From NCBI GenBank assembly GCA_037190485.1, contig JBBCJB010000018.1, forward strand, positions 67,938 to 131,937: 64,000 bases of DNA, written 5' to 3'. The notes under the pieces were generated by a model. It made no database searches, was not told where the DNA came from, and saw only the letters and a program-made list of their open reading frames with translations. Source of the DNA: Parapedobacter sp037190485 (GTDB lineage: Bacteria > Bacteroidota > Bacteroidia > Sphingobacteriales > Sphingobacteriaceae). The position numbers were made by a program, and so were the translations under genes. Positions 53,509 to 61,607 of this stretch are shown here, one piece after another (position 1 is the first letter of the stretch; every line of letters begins with the position of its first letter).

Positions 53509-55227
53509 ATGGAATGGTGGTTACGTCGCTCGCGGCTGTTGTCGCGGGCGATGTTGGCCCATTTGCTGGCCGCCGCCGGGCTGCTCGCCTGGACGGCATG
53601 CGCAAAGAAACCCGCGGAGCCCGAACCCGAGCTGAAGGTATCCACCCAGGCCATCGCCGCCACGGCTGCGGGAGGCGGGGCGTTTTTCCACGTCGCGGCC
53701 AACCGGGCGTGGAGTGCCTCCAGCACGGAACCGTGGTGCACGTTGGCCGTATCCACGGGCCAGTCGGGCACCACCAAGGTGGATATCCAGGTGGCGCCCC
53801 ATGGCGGTACGGCACCGCGCAGCGCCACGATCGCGGTCGTGGCCGGGCCGTTGAAGCAGGACATCACCGTTACGCAGGAAGGGGCCACCTTGCTGGAGGT
53901 GGATGCCGAACAGCAGGTCGGCGTGGGCGGGGGCGAACTGGCCATCCGCGTGGAAGCTTCGGGCGTTTTCCAGGTGGAGGTGGCGGCCGATTGGATTACG
54001 CATGCGGGCAGCGACCCGGGCGTGGCCCGGTTCGAGGTGGGCGTGAACCGGGGGCTGTCGGTCCGGGCAGGCACCATCCGGTTCACGCTTGGCGGGGTGG
54101 AGAAGGAGGTGACGGTAAACCAGGACGGGCAGCCGCCCACCATCGCCCCCGACATGACCGGGGTGCCGCGCAATGCGCGGGCATTGATCGGCGGTATGGG
54201 ATTGGGCTGGAACCTGGGCAATTCGCTCGAGGCGGCCAGTAGCCCGACCCTGGCAAGCGAGACGCTGTGGGGCAACCCGAAAACCTCGAAGGCGATGATC
54301 GACGCGGTGAAGGCGGCGGGCTTCGACGCCGTGCGCATACCCTGCGCATGGAGCGGCTACATGGAAGACCAAACGACCTATCGCGTCAGCGATGCGTGGT
54401 TGGCCCGCGTCAAGGAGGTGGTCGATTACTGCGTGGCCAATGACCTGTATGTGGTCATCAATACCCACTGGGATGGCGGTTGGCTCGAGGAGCACCCGCT
54501 GTACAGCCACCAGGCGGCCGTGACCGAGAAGTTCACCGCGCTGTGGAAACAGGTGGCCGTGTATTTCCGCGACTACGACGAGCGGTTGCTGTTTGCGGGC
54601 ACGAACGAGGTGCGTGCCGACTACAACACCCCCACGGCCGAGCACCTGGCCGTGCAGGCGTCTTACAACCAGGTTTTCGTCGAGACCGTGCGTGCCACGG
54701 GCGGGCGCAATGCCTACCGGAACCTCGTGGTGCAGGCGTACAACACGAACATCAACCACGCGCGTGATTTCTTCAGGTTGCCGGTCGACGCCGTGCAGGA
54801 TCGGTTGGTGATGGAGGTGCACTATTACGACCCGTACGATTTCACGCTGGATGCGGAGAGCAGCAACTACCTGTGGGGGCAGGAGTTCGCGGGCTACGGC
54901 AATGTGTCGAACTGGGGGCAGGAGGCCTGGGTAGACCAATCATTCGCGATCGTGAAGAGCAGCTTCATCGACAAGGGCATCCCCGTCATCCTCGGCGAAT
55001 ACGCGGCGACCTTGCGGCTTTCGCTGCCCGAGGCGGCGCGTGCGCAGCATGTGCGTGCGCGTAACCACTACCTGGGCTATGTCACCAAGGCCGCGCGCGC
55101 GGTGGGGATGGTGCCTTTCTATTGGGACAGCGGGCATACGGGCAACAACGGTTCGGGTCTTTTCGACCGCGCCACGGCCACGCCCGCGCATCCGGACGCG
55201 ATCGCGGCCATCGTGGGCGCGCGTTGA
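53509..55227 (+). CDS. BACON-GH5_4 endo-beta-glucanase (probable endo-xyloglucanase)
   Basis: Lipoprotein enzyme of 572 residues; start at the ATG five bases after the SGBP gene, preceding a signal ending LAWTACAKK. Two BACON-type Ig domains (about 35-115 and 120-205; RSATIAVVAGPLKQDITVTQEG and FTLGGVEKEVTVNQDG) precede a GH5 barrel. The barrel has GMGLGWNLGNSLEA, acid/base E367 in GTNEVRAD and nucleophile E497 in VILGEYA. The order and motifs follow Bacteroides ovatus BoGH5A, the surface endo-xyloglucanase. The usual NEP/NEI context is NEV here. It is the last gene of PUL 3. Confidence 0.9.
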   Translation: MEWWLRRSRLLSRAMLAHLLAAAGLLAWTACAKKPAEPEPELKVSTQAIAATAAGGGAFFHVAANRAWSASSTEPWCTLAVSTGQSGTTKVDIQVAPHGGTAPRSATIAVVAGPLKQDITVTQEGATLLEVDAEQQVGVGGGELAIRVEASGVFQVEVAADWITHAGSDPGVARFEVGVNRGLSVRAGTIRFTLGGVEKEVTVNQDGQPPTIAPDMTGVPRNARALIGGMGLGWNLGNSLEAASSPTLASETLWGNPKTSKAMIDAVKAAGFDAVRIPCAWSGYMEDQTTYRVSDAWLARVKEVVDYCVANDLYVVINTHWDGGWLEEHPLYSHQAAVTEKFTALWKQVAVYFRDYDERLLFAGTNEVRADYNTPTAEHLAVQASYNQVFVETVRATGGRNAYRNLVVQAYNTNINHARDFFRLPVDAVQDRLVMEVHYYDPYDFTLDAESSNYLWGQEFAGYGNVSNWGQEAWVDQSFAIVKSSFIDKGIPVILGEYAATLRLSLPEAARAQHVRARNHYLGYVTKAARAVGMVPFYWDSGHTGNNGSGLFDRATATPAHPDAIAAIVGAR

Positions 55228-55245
55228 GCGATGCGGTCGATGGAT

Positions 55246-55259
55246 ACCCGCCTGCGGGT
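55246..55259 (+). terminator. Short hairpin after PUL 3
   Basis: ACCCG-CCTG-CGGGT just beyond the GH5_4 stop, within a larger GCGAT/ATCGC bracket; followed by AAATAAATT instead of a T run, so only a weak terminator candidate. Confidence 0.35.
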
Positions 55260-55345
55260 CGATCGCAAATAAATTAGGAAATGACCAGCCGATTGCCGAG
55301 ATTTGTCAGGAGCGATTGATCATAAACTTCCAATATTCGACGCCC

Positions 55346-55918
55346 ATGGTAGCAACGTATCGCGATATGCCGGATCAGACACTGTTCTCCAGCCTTCGGG
55401 CGGGGGATGGGCAGGCGTTCGCCGAGGTCTACGAGCGGTACAAGCACCCGTTGTTCCTGCATGCCTACCGGATGCTGCAAGACGACGAGGAGGCCAAGGA
55501 CCTGGTGCAGGAAGTCTTTGCCGCGGTTTGGGCCAAGCGGGAGGGCATCGACGTGTCCACCTCGCTGGATGCCTACCTGTACGGCGCCATCAAGAACCGC
55601 ATCCTCAACTTCATGGCCCATCAGCAGGTCATCGCCAAATACGTCGAGTCGTTGGCCAGCTACCTGGAGCAGGGCATCCCCGGCAACGAAGAGGTGATGA
55701 TCGAAAAGGAGTTGATGGCCCTCATCGAGCGCGAGGTGGCCAACCTGCCGCCCAAGATGCGCGAGATCTTCGAGTTGAGCCGCCACGCGGGGCTCTCGCA
55801 CAAGCAGATCGCCGAGAAGCTGGGCATCTCGGACAAGACCGTCAAGAAGCAGATCCACAACGCCACCAAGATCCTCAAGCCGAAAATCTACCGCAGCATC
55901 CTGTTGTTCTTTTTGTAA
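55346..55918 (+). CDS. ECF RNA polymerase sigma factor (PUL 4)
   Basis: FecI-like sigma factor of 190 residues. The open frame extends upstream, but the ATG at 55346 (MVATYRDMPDQTLF) fits the family. Region 2 carries AFAEVYERYKHPLFLHAYRM and AKDLVQEVFAAVWAKR; region 4 carries LPPKMREIFELSRHAGLSHKQIAEKLGISDKTVKKQI, a complete helix-turn-helix. Its partner anti-sigma FecR is 735 bases downstream, on the same strand, with a toxin-antitoxin pair in between on the other strand. I expect it to drive PUL 4. Confidence 0.93.
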   Translation: MVATYRDMPDQTLFSSLRAGDGQAFAEVYERYKHPLFLHAYRMLQDDEEAKDLVQEVFAAVWAKREGIDVSTSLDAYLYGAIKNRILNFMAHQQVIAKYVESLASYLEQGIPGNEEVMIEKELMALIEREVANLPPKMREIFELSRHAGLSHKQIAEKLGISDKTVKKQIHNATKILKPKIYRSILLFFL

Positions 55919-55945
55919 TTGGGGTTTTGTAACTGAAGTGCATCA

Positions 55946-56269
55946 CTAAAGGGATTTCAGTACAGCATCCAAGTCTTTGTCAGAAATATTTTCCTTATCC
56001 GATTTATCGTAGATTGATAATAAGTAAATCGTGTTTTGGACCACGCGTACCCGGGTAATCAAGCGGCCCCCACCAGACTTTCCTTTTCCCTTGCTCGTAA
56101 TCGCGATCCTTATTTTATAGCAATCTTTTCCCAAAGGTTCCCCTTGGATAGGGTTCTCTTTCAATTGTTCGACAAGTGAAGCAACGTCTTTGGATAGGGA
56201 ACGATGGCGTTTGCAAAGCGCCTTGAATTCTTTGTTGAATAGATCGGCGGTTAGGACCTCATACTTCAT
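55946..56269 (-). CDS. RelE/ParE-family toxin
   Basis: Small basic protein of 107 residues in the second position of a toxin-antitoxin pair. It fits the RelE/ParE fold: an initial beta strand and helix (FNKEFKALCKRHRSLSKDVASLVEQL), then PIQGEPLGKDCYKIRIAI and the terminal strand VQNTIYLLSIYDKSDKENIS. Such toxins cleave ribosome-bound mRNA or poison gyrase; which one cannot be read. Its start overlaps the antitoxin by 11 bases, so the pair is translationally coupled. Base composition is more AT-rich than the surrounding genes. Confidence 0.8.
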   Translation of the reverse strand: MKYEVLTADLFNKEFKALCKRHRSLSKDVASLVEQLKENPIQGEPLGKDCYKIRIAITSKGKGKSGGGRLITRVRVVQNTIYLLSIYDKSDKENISDKDLDAVLKSL

Positions 56270-56465
56270 TGAGTAGCTCGTCGAAGGTTTTCAGTTTTAC
56301 CTTTCCTTGTTCCGCAAGCTTGGTCTGCTCATAAGCATCGGCCAATTCTTTCAGGTAGGAAGCCTTTTCATCCTTTACGGACACGACCTTCACGCCTTTG
56401 ATGGCACGAAGTGTCTCAAGGATGAACGATGCCTTGTCCGATTTAATGTCCAGTGTCACCTGCAT
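56259..56465 (-). CDS. Antitoxin of the RelE/ParE pair
   Basis: Protein of 68 residues from the ATG at 56465 (MQVTLDIKSDKASF). A TTG seven codons upstream also keeps the frame open but is less likely. The N-terminal beta-like segment and the following helix (FILETLRAIKGVKVVSVKDEK) fit the small antitoxins paired with RelE-like toxins in Bacteroidota, and the charged C-terminus (KVKLKTFDELLNEV) would wrap the toxin. It is the upstream gene and probably represses the pair. AT-rich like its partner. Confidence 0.75.
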   Translation of the reverse strand: MQVTLDIKSDKASFILETLRAIKGVKVVSVKDEKASYLKELADAYEQTKLAEQGKVKLKTFDELLNEV

Positions 56466-56591
56466 AACCTCAATGTTTGTTAACAATCACAAAAATAGCC
56501 ATACTTTTTGAATTTCCAAAAGGCGAAATATTGCAGCATGCAGCTGTCCTGAAAAAAAAAGTAAAAATTTATCTACTACCAAATCGACCTC

Positions 56592-56652
56592 TTCCTGTCT
56601 TACGTATATAAAGGGAAAATAAACCCTGCATGGATTAACGGTAAGACAGGAA
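56592..56652 (+). promoter_or_regulatory. Long inverted repeat ending at the FecR start codon (PUL 4)
   Basis: TTCCTGTCTTAC (56592-56603) is perfectly complementary to GTAAGACAGGAA (56641-56652), which ends directly before the ATG. Inside, AGGG pairs with CCCT (56612-56627). The right arm contains the only purine-rich ribosome-binding candidate (ACAGGAA), so folding would hide it. The gap from the antitoxin (56466) to FecR otherwise shows an AT-rich stretch. Confidence 0.6.
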
Positions 56653-57915
56653 ATGGACCGATCAGGAAATAAGGACGACAGGCAGGCAGCCGCGCTGCTC
56701 CGGAAGCACCGGGACGGCACGCTCACGCCGCAGGAACGCGCGGCGCTGGATGGCTGGTACCTGCATCGCGCCCGCACCGCCGAGCCGCTCCGCGACCCCG
56801 AGGTCTACGCCCGGCGCATCCAGGAACTCGACGAAGCCTTTCCGTTCAGCCAGCCCGCACCGGTAAGACGCATCACGCGTTGGTTGCCTTACGCGGCGGC
56901 AGCCGCCATCCTCCTTGCGGTCGGTTGGCTGCTGCTGGTCGATAGTCGTGAGTCGGCAGTCAGCCTCGCTGCGACGGATATCCTGCCCGGCGGCAACCGC
57001 GCCACCTTAACCCTGGCCGATGGCCGTGTCATAAACCTGGACGAAGCCCAGACCGGCATCATCGTCGGAGCCGAGGATATCACCTATACGGACGGGAGCA
57101 CACTCGCAGCCGTCATTCCGAGCGCAGCCGAGGAATCGCTGCAAAATCGCAGAGATTCTTCGACTCCACTGCGTTCCGCTCAGAATGACGGTCTAACGAT
57201 GCTATCGCTCACCACCCCAAAAGGAGGCACCTACCAAATCACCTTGCCCGACGGCAGCCGCGTCTGGCTCAATTCAAACAGCACGCTGAAATACCCATCC
57301 CGATTCTCGGGCGACGAGCGTGTCGTGGAATTAACCGGCGAAGCCTTTTTCGAAATTCGGCAGCAGGCGGGAAAGGTAGGGGCGAATAAATATTCGCCCT
57401 TTAATGTTCAAACCGCAGGTCAGGTGGTACAGGTCCTCGGCACCCAATTCAACCTCTCCGCCTACCCGGACGACCCCGAAACCAAAACCACCTTGGTTGA
57501 AGGCAAGGTAAAGGTGACGCCCGGCACGCAGACCGGCCTTACGACTGACGACTTAAGACTTACGACTAACGTCTTAACCCCCGGACAACAAAGCATTGTC
57601 CGAAACGATAACATCCAGGTCGAAACCGTAGACACCGAACAATACACCGCTTGGAAAGACGGTTATTTCACCTCCGAAGGCGATGTCCATGCGCTGTTCA
57701 AGCAGATTGGGCGTTGGTACGACATCGAGGTGGTCTATCAAGGCGATAAAACAGCGGCTGTGCGTTTTTATACGCAGCTGCAGCGCGACCTTCCCTTGGG
57801 CGATTTGCTGGATGCCATCCAGGCCATGGATCCAACGCTCAGGTTCAGGGTCGAACGGATCAGTAAACAGGGGGATTCACCAACGGCAGGAAGGAGGTTG
57901 ACCATATTCAGATAG
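56653..57915 (+). CDS. FecR-type anti-sigma factor with repeat insertions (PUL 4)
   Basis: Inner-membrane anti-sigma protein of 420 residues. The cytoplasmic part (DRQAAALLRKHRDGTLTPQERAAL) is followed by a membrane segment near residues 74-95 (RWLPYAAAAAILLAVGWLLL), the FecR domain (LTTPKGGTYQITLPDGSRVWLNSNSTLKYPSRF) and a C-terminal DUF4974 (DVHALFKQIGRWYDIEVVYQG). It is about 30 residues longer than the PUL 1 copy. The excess includes stretches that look like translated intergenic repeats: SAAEESLQNRRDSSTPLRSA, KVGANKYSPF and LTTDDLRLTTN. The frame stays open, so the gene may still work. Confidence 0.9.
   Translation: MDRSGNKDDRQAAALLRKHRDGTLTPQERAALDGWYLHRARTAEPLRDPEVYARRIQELDEAFPFSQPAPVRRITRWLPYAAAAAILLAVGWLLLVDSRESAVSLAATDILPGGNRATLTLADGRVINLDEAQTGIIVGAEDITYTDGSTLAAVIPSAAEESLQNRRDSSTPLRSAQNDGLTMLSLTTPKGGTYQITLPDGSRVWLNSNSTLKYPSRFSGDERVVELTGEAFFEIRQQAGKVGANKYSPFNVQTAGQVVQVLGTQFNLSAYPDDPETKTTLVEGKVKVTPGTQTGLTTDDLRLTTNVLTPGQQSIVRNDNIQVETVDTEQYTAWKDGYFTSEGDVHALFKQIGRWYDIEVVYQGDKTAAVRFYTQLQRDLPLGDLLDAIQAMDPTLRFRVERISKQGDSPTAGRRLTIFR
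57110..57191. repeat. Palindromic dispersed repeat inside fecR
   Basis: 82 bases with imperfect inverted ends: the left end starts CCGTCATTCCGAGCGCAG and the right end finishes CGCTCAGAATGACGG. This resembles the REP-like palindromic elements common between genes in Bacteroidota genomes. Here it is read in frame. Confidence 0.7.
57378..57399. repeat. Second palindrome inside fecR
   Basis: GGGCGAATA-AA-TATTCGCCC, a perfect 9-bp dyad. Similar GGGCGAAT..ATTCGCCC elements occur as intergenic repeats in other bacteria; here translated as VGANKYSPF. Confidence 0.6.
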
Positions 57916-57942
57916 CTAACCCGAACAGGGGATAGGGCGGGC

Positions 57943-58082
57943 CAAAAAAATAGCGGCTGGGGAATGGTACTCCCGTCGCCGCTGGGGCCGGGCCTATCCG
58001 TGTAGACGACAGGATTAATTAACTAAATTCCGTCTCCATGGACTGCCTGCTTGTGCAAGCTTAGTCCAGGGGATAAACCCAA
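57943..58082 (-). ncRNA. Candidate cis-antisense small RNA in the susC leader (PUL 4)
   Basis: In the 219-base FecR-susC gap, on the strand opposite both genes. A minus-strand -7 box TATCTTTG (58094-58087) predicts a start near 58081. The transcript contains a hairpin (TGGACT with AGTCCA, inner GCTTG/CAAGC; 58039-58068) and ends with an intrinsic terminator: AGCGGC with GCCGCT (57983-57952), inner GGGA/TCCC, then A and seven Ts (57950-57944). On the plus strand the hairpin is preceded, not followed, by the run, so orientation is clear. Length is about 137 nt, like the PUL 1 candidate. No clear TTG box. Confidence 0.62.
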
Positions 58083-58134
58083 CGTACAAAGATACACGTT
58101 ATCGTGGCGCTTTGTGCAGACTGATTAAGCAATT

Positions 58135-61100
58135 ATGAATAAATTTTACGGGTTCATGGCCTATGGGTATGGCAACCGCCACAAGCCGCTATTCAATTGG
58201 AAAGGCTTTTTTATGCGATTGTTTACCACAGTAGTTATCCTAACCACCGTATTCGTAACGGGCTATGCCGGGCGTTCGGCGGCGCAGCTGGTTTCCATCA
58301 ACCGCACCAACGCCAGCCTGAAGGCCATCATTACCGATATCCGCCAGCAGACCGGTTATTCCGTCCTGATCAAAAGTGCGCTGCTTGACCAAGCGAAACC
58401 AATTACCCTGAATGCCGAAAACAAAGCACTGGGCAGCGTATTGGCTGAGCTGACCGAACAGACCGGGTTGCAGTTTGTCGTTGCCGAAGGCAAAAAGGTG
58501 ATTACGGTGGGTACAGACGCCATTGATCGCGTCTCCGGGGATGCATCCCAGCAATCCACCCTCTCCATCACCGGGGTCATCACGGACACGCTGGGCCAGG
58601 GCCTGCGTGGGGCTACCGTACGCATCAAGGGCGGCAAGGGTACCATGGCCGATGCGCGCGGACAGTTTTCCATCCGGGAGGTGCCGGTGGATGGCACCTT
58701 ACAAATCAGCAACCTCGGGTTCGAGACGCTGGAGCTGGGTATCCGCAGGGAAAGTAATGGATTCGTCGTTTACGCGACAAATGAGGAGCAAGCGGATATG
58801 ATGCGATCGTCTGCTGGCGAGATACCTTATTTGCAGATCCGACTTCGACCGACCACAAATACGCTGGACGATGTAGTAGTGCAAGCGTACGGGGAGACCA
58901 GCGATAGATTAAGAACCGGGAATATCGCAACCGTACGCGCTGAAGAAATTGAAAGAAGGCCTGTGATGAACCCACTTATTGCACTGCAAGGAAAAGTGCC
59001 AGGCGTTGAAATTACAACTGACAACGGTTATGCAAGTGCACCATTTAAAGTGGAGATACGCGGAAGGCAACAAATTAACCCTTTTTTAAGTTCAGAACCC
59101 TTGTATATTGTGGATGGCGTTCCCTTAACTGTACTCGAAATTGATCCAGGATCTGCCGACGCAGCGAGAAGTGGCTTCAGTTCTGGTGGACTACCCCCGC
59201 GTGGGGACGGCGGTGGCCCGCAAGGCCAAAGCCCTTTATTTAGTATCAATCCAGCTGATATAGAAAGTATCACCGTGTTGAAAGACGCCGATGCGACGGC
59301 AATATATGGTTCAAGAGGCGGGCAAGGTGTGGTTATCATCAATACCAAGAAAGGTCAAGCAGGGAAAACCAAATTCGATGCGATCGTGTATTCGGGCTTT
59401 AGCAGGGTTCCCCGATATTATGACATGATGAACACACAAGAATACTTAGCTATGCGAAAGGAAGCGATAGCAAACGACGGGGAAACGCCAACGATGAGCA
59501 ACGCTCCGGATATTCTGGCTTGGGACACTACCGCGTATACCAACTGGCAACGGGTCATTTGGGGCAAGACGGGAATAACCAACGACGCCCAATTGAACAT
59601 TTCCGGAGGCGATAGCCGGACCACTTTCCGAATCGGCGGAAACTATCACCGACAAACGGATGTCATGGCATCGAGTGGTAGCGATCAGCGAAGTTCGCTC
59701 CAATTTAGCCTGAATCACAATAGCCTTGACCAACGTTTTAATTTGGCTTTTACTTCATTCTATTCCTACACGGCTATTGACTTTATTGGATTGCCTAGCT
59801 ACGCAGTGCTGCTCCCACCTAATGCACCAGCCATTTTTGACTCCTCCGGAAAGTTGAATTATGATGGTTGGAATCCGTTATCCCACTATTATCATTTTGC
59901 AGGGATTCTTCAACCCTACGATTCAAAAACAGGGTTTCTGAACAGCCAATTGCAGATTGGGTATAACTTAACGAGAAACTTCGCATTCACGACCAATCTC
60001 GGATACTCCACGCATAATCTTATCCAGAAAAGTATTACGCCAATTGCCTCGCAAAATCCTGAATACAATCCAACGGGTTCTTCAAGCTTTGGTAGCACGG
60101 GAGGGCGGAGAATATTGGCAGAACCACAATTAAAGTTTAACCACTCACTAGGAAGGGGTAACATTGAACTTTTGGTGGGTGGAACTATACAGCGCGTGGT
60201 ACAGGATGGAAATACGTCTTTCGGAATGGGATACATTAATGACAATCTACTCAATTCTGTTTCCAATGCGCCCATTAGAAATGCGACAAACGTAGAAGCC
60301 CAATACAATTATGCCGCTGCCTTTGGACGCATCAATTACAATTTGGACGATAAGTATATTTTGAACCTATCTGCCAGAAGAGATGGGTCATCCAAGTTTG
60401 GCCCTGGCAAGCAATATGGTAATTTTGGTGCGATAGGCATCGCCTGGATTTTCAGCAGTGAGAAATGGCTTTCAACAATCGATTGGCTTAGCCTGGGAAA
60501 AATTCGCAGCAGCTATGGCTTGGTGGGCAGTGACCTTATAAGGGATTATGGCTTTTTAACAAGATGGACGGCAGACTTTTACCGAATCGCGCCTTATCAA
60601 GGGGCTACCTCCTACTTACCTACCCAGCACTTCAATCCTGAATATCGTTGGCAGGAAAACCGGCGAATGGAGATCGCCCTGCAGCTAGGTTTCCTTGATG
60701 ACCGGGTAAGCTGGGAAATAGCTGCTTACCGGGACCGTTGTGGAAATCAATTAATTGATTATGCTTTGCCTGCAATAACCGGTTTTCCATTTGTATTGGC
60801 TAATACGCCGGCTTTGGTACAAAACGCCGGTATTGAAAATTCACTAAGGTTGAGCATAATCCGTAAGGAAACTGTTTCCTGGGATTTTAATTTTAACATA
60901 GGAGTTAACAGGAATAAATTATTGGAGTTTCCAAACCTGGAACAATCTCCGTATAACAGCTTTTTATTTATCGGTGAGCCTTTGAATCTTTCACAAAGGC
61001 TTCGATTTGCGGGCGTAGACCCCCAAACCGGATTATATACCTTTGAAGATAAAGACGGGGACGGTGAAATCAATCCTACCAGCATTAATGAAGACTTGTT

Positions 61101-61596
61101 CCTGATAGATCGAAATACGCGTTATGCTGGCGGTTTTGGCACAGACTTTAGCTATAAGGGATTGCAGTTAAGCCTATTTTTCACCTATCAAAATAAGCCG
61201 TATGTTACCAATGCTTACATCAATTCTAGGGTTGCCGGACAACTCAACGATCGACCCAGTCAATCGGTAAAGCTACTCGACCGTTGGCAACAGCCTGGTG
61301 ATATCGCCCGGTTTGCCCGCTACTCTACCGTAATGGATGTTTCTAATGGTTACTATTTAAACTCAGACGCTGTGCTGACGGACGGTTCTTTTGTCCGCTT
61401 GAAAAACCTTGCTATATCATATTCGTTCCCGAAACGATTGACGGAGACTGTTAAGTTATCCGAGGGAAGATTTTTCTTCCGTGGCGAGAACCTATTTTTA
61501 CTAACCCGCTACGATGGCGTTGATCCTGAAGTACCTTCGTTTGGGGCTCTTCCACTTTTAAGAACGCTAACATTCGGCATTCAGGCAAACCTTTAA
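58135..61596 (+). CDS. SusC/RagA TonB-dependent transporter with STN domain, mosaic composition (PUL 4)
   Basis: Signalling SusC of 1153 residues. Order: signal region, STN domain (about 55-110, SINRTNASLKAIITDIRQQTGYSV), carboxypeptidase-like domain (GVITDTLGQGLRGATVRIKGG), a linker with an unusual stretch (YATNEEQADMMRSSAGEIP), plug (LQGKVPGVEITTD, ITVLKDADATAIYGSRGGQG) and barrel. The first ~200 codons have the GC-rich codon use of the window; from about base 58,745 the sequence becomes clearly AT-richer to the end. The junction lies between the regulatory domain and the plug. A recombinational swap of the transport part is inferred. Confidence 0.93.
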   Translation: MNKFYGFMAYGYGNRHKPLFNWKGFFMRLFTTVVILTTVFVTGYAGRSAAQLVSINRTNASLKAIITDIRQQTGYSVLIKSALLDQAKPITLNAENKALGSVLAELTEQTGLQFVVAEGKKVITVGTDAIDRVSGDASQQSTLSITGVITDTLGQGLRGATVRIKGGKGTMADARGQFSIREVPVDGTLQISNLGFETLELGIRRESNGFVVYATNEEQADMMRSSAGEIPYLQIRLRPTTNTLDDVVVQAYGETSDRLRTGNIATVRAEEIERRPVMNPLIALQGKVPGVEITTDNGYASAPFKVEIRGRQQINPFLSSEPLYIVDGVPLTVLEIDPGSADAARSGFSSGGLPPRGDGGGPQGQSPLFSINPADIESITVLKDADATAIYGSRGGQGVVIINTKKGQAGKTKFDAIVYSGFSRVPRYYDMMNTQEYLAMRKEAIANDGETPTMSNAPDILAWDTTAYTNWQRVIWGKTGITNDAQLNISGGDSRTTFRIGGNYHRQTDVMASSGSDQRSSLQFSLNHNSLDQRFNLAFTSFYSYTAIDFIGLPSYAVLLPPNAPAIFDSSGKLNYDGWNPLSHYYHFAGILQPYDSKTGFLNSQLQIGYNLTRNFAFTTNLGYSTHNLIQKSITPIASQNPEYNPTGSSSFGSTGGRRILAEPQLKFNHSLGRGNIELLVGGTIQRVVQDGNTSFGMGYINDNLLNSVSNAPIRNATNVEAQYNYAAAFGRINYNLDDKYILNLSARRDGSSKFGPGKQYGNFGAIGIAWIFSSEKWLSTIDWLSLGKIRSSYGLVGSDLIRDYGFLTRWTADFYRIAPYQGATSYLPTQHFNPEYRWQENRRMEIALQLGFLDDRVSWEIAAYRDRCGNQLIDYALPAITGFPFVLANTPALVQNAGIENSLRLSIIRKETVSWDFNFNIGVNRNKLLEFPNLEQSPYNSFLFIGEPLNLSQRLRFAGVDPQTGLYTFEDKDGDGEINPTSINEDLFLIDRNTRYAGGFGTDFSYKGLQLSLFFTYQNKPYVTNAYINSRVAGQLNDRPSQSVKLLDRWQQPGDIARFARYSTVMDVSNGYYLNSDAVLTDGSFVRLKNLAISYSFPKRLTETVKLSEGRFFFRGENLFLLTRYDGVDPEVPSFGALPLLRTLTFGIQANL

Positions 61597-61607
61597 TTTT
61601 TTCGAAG

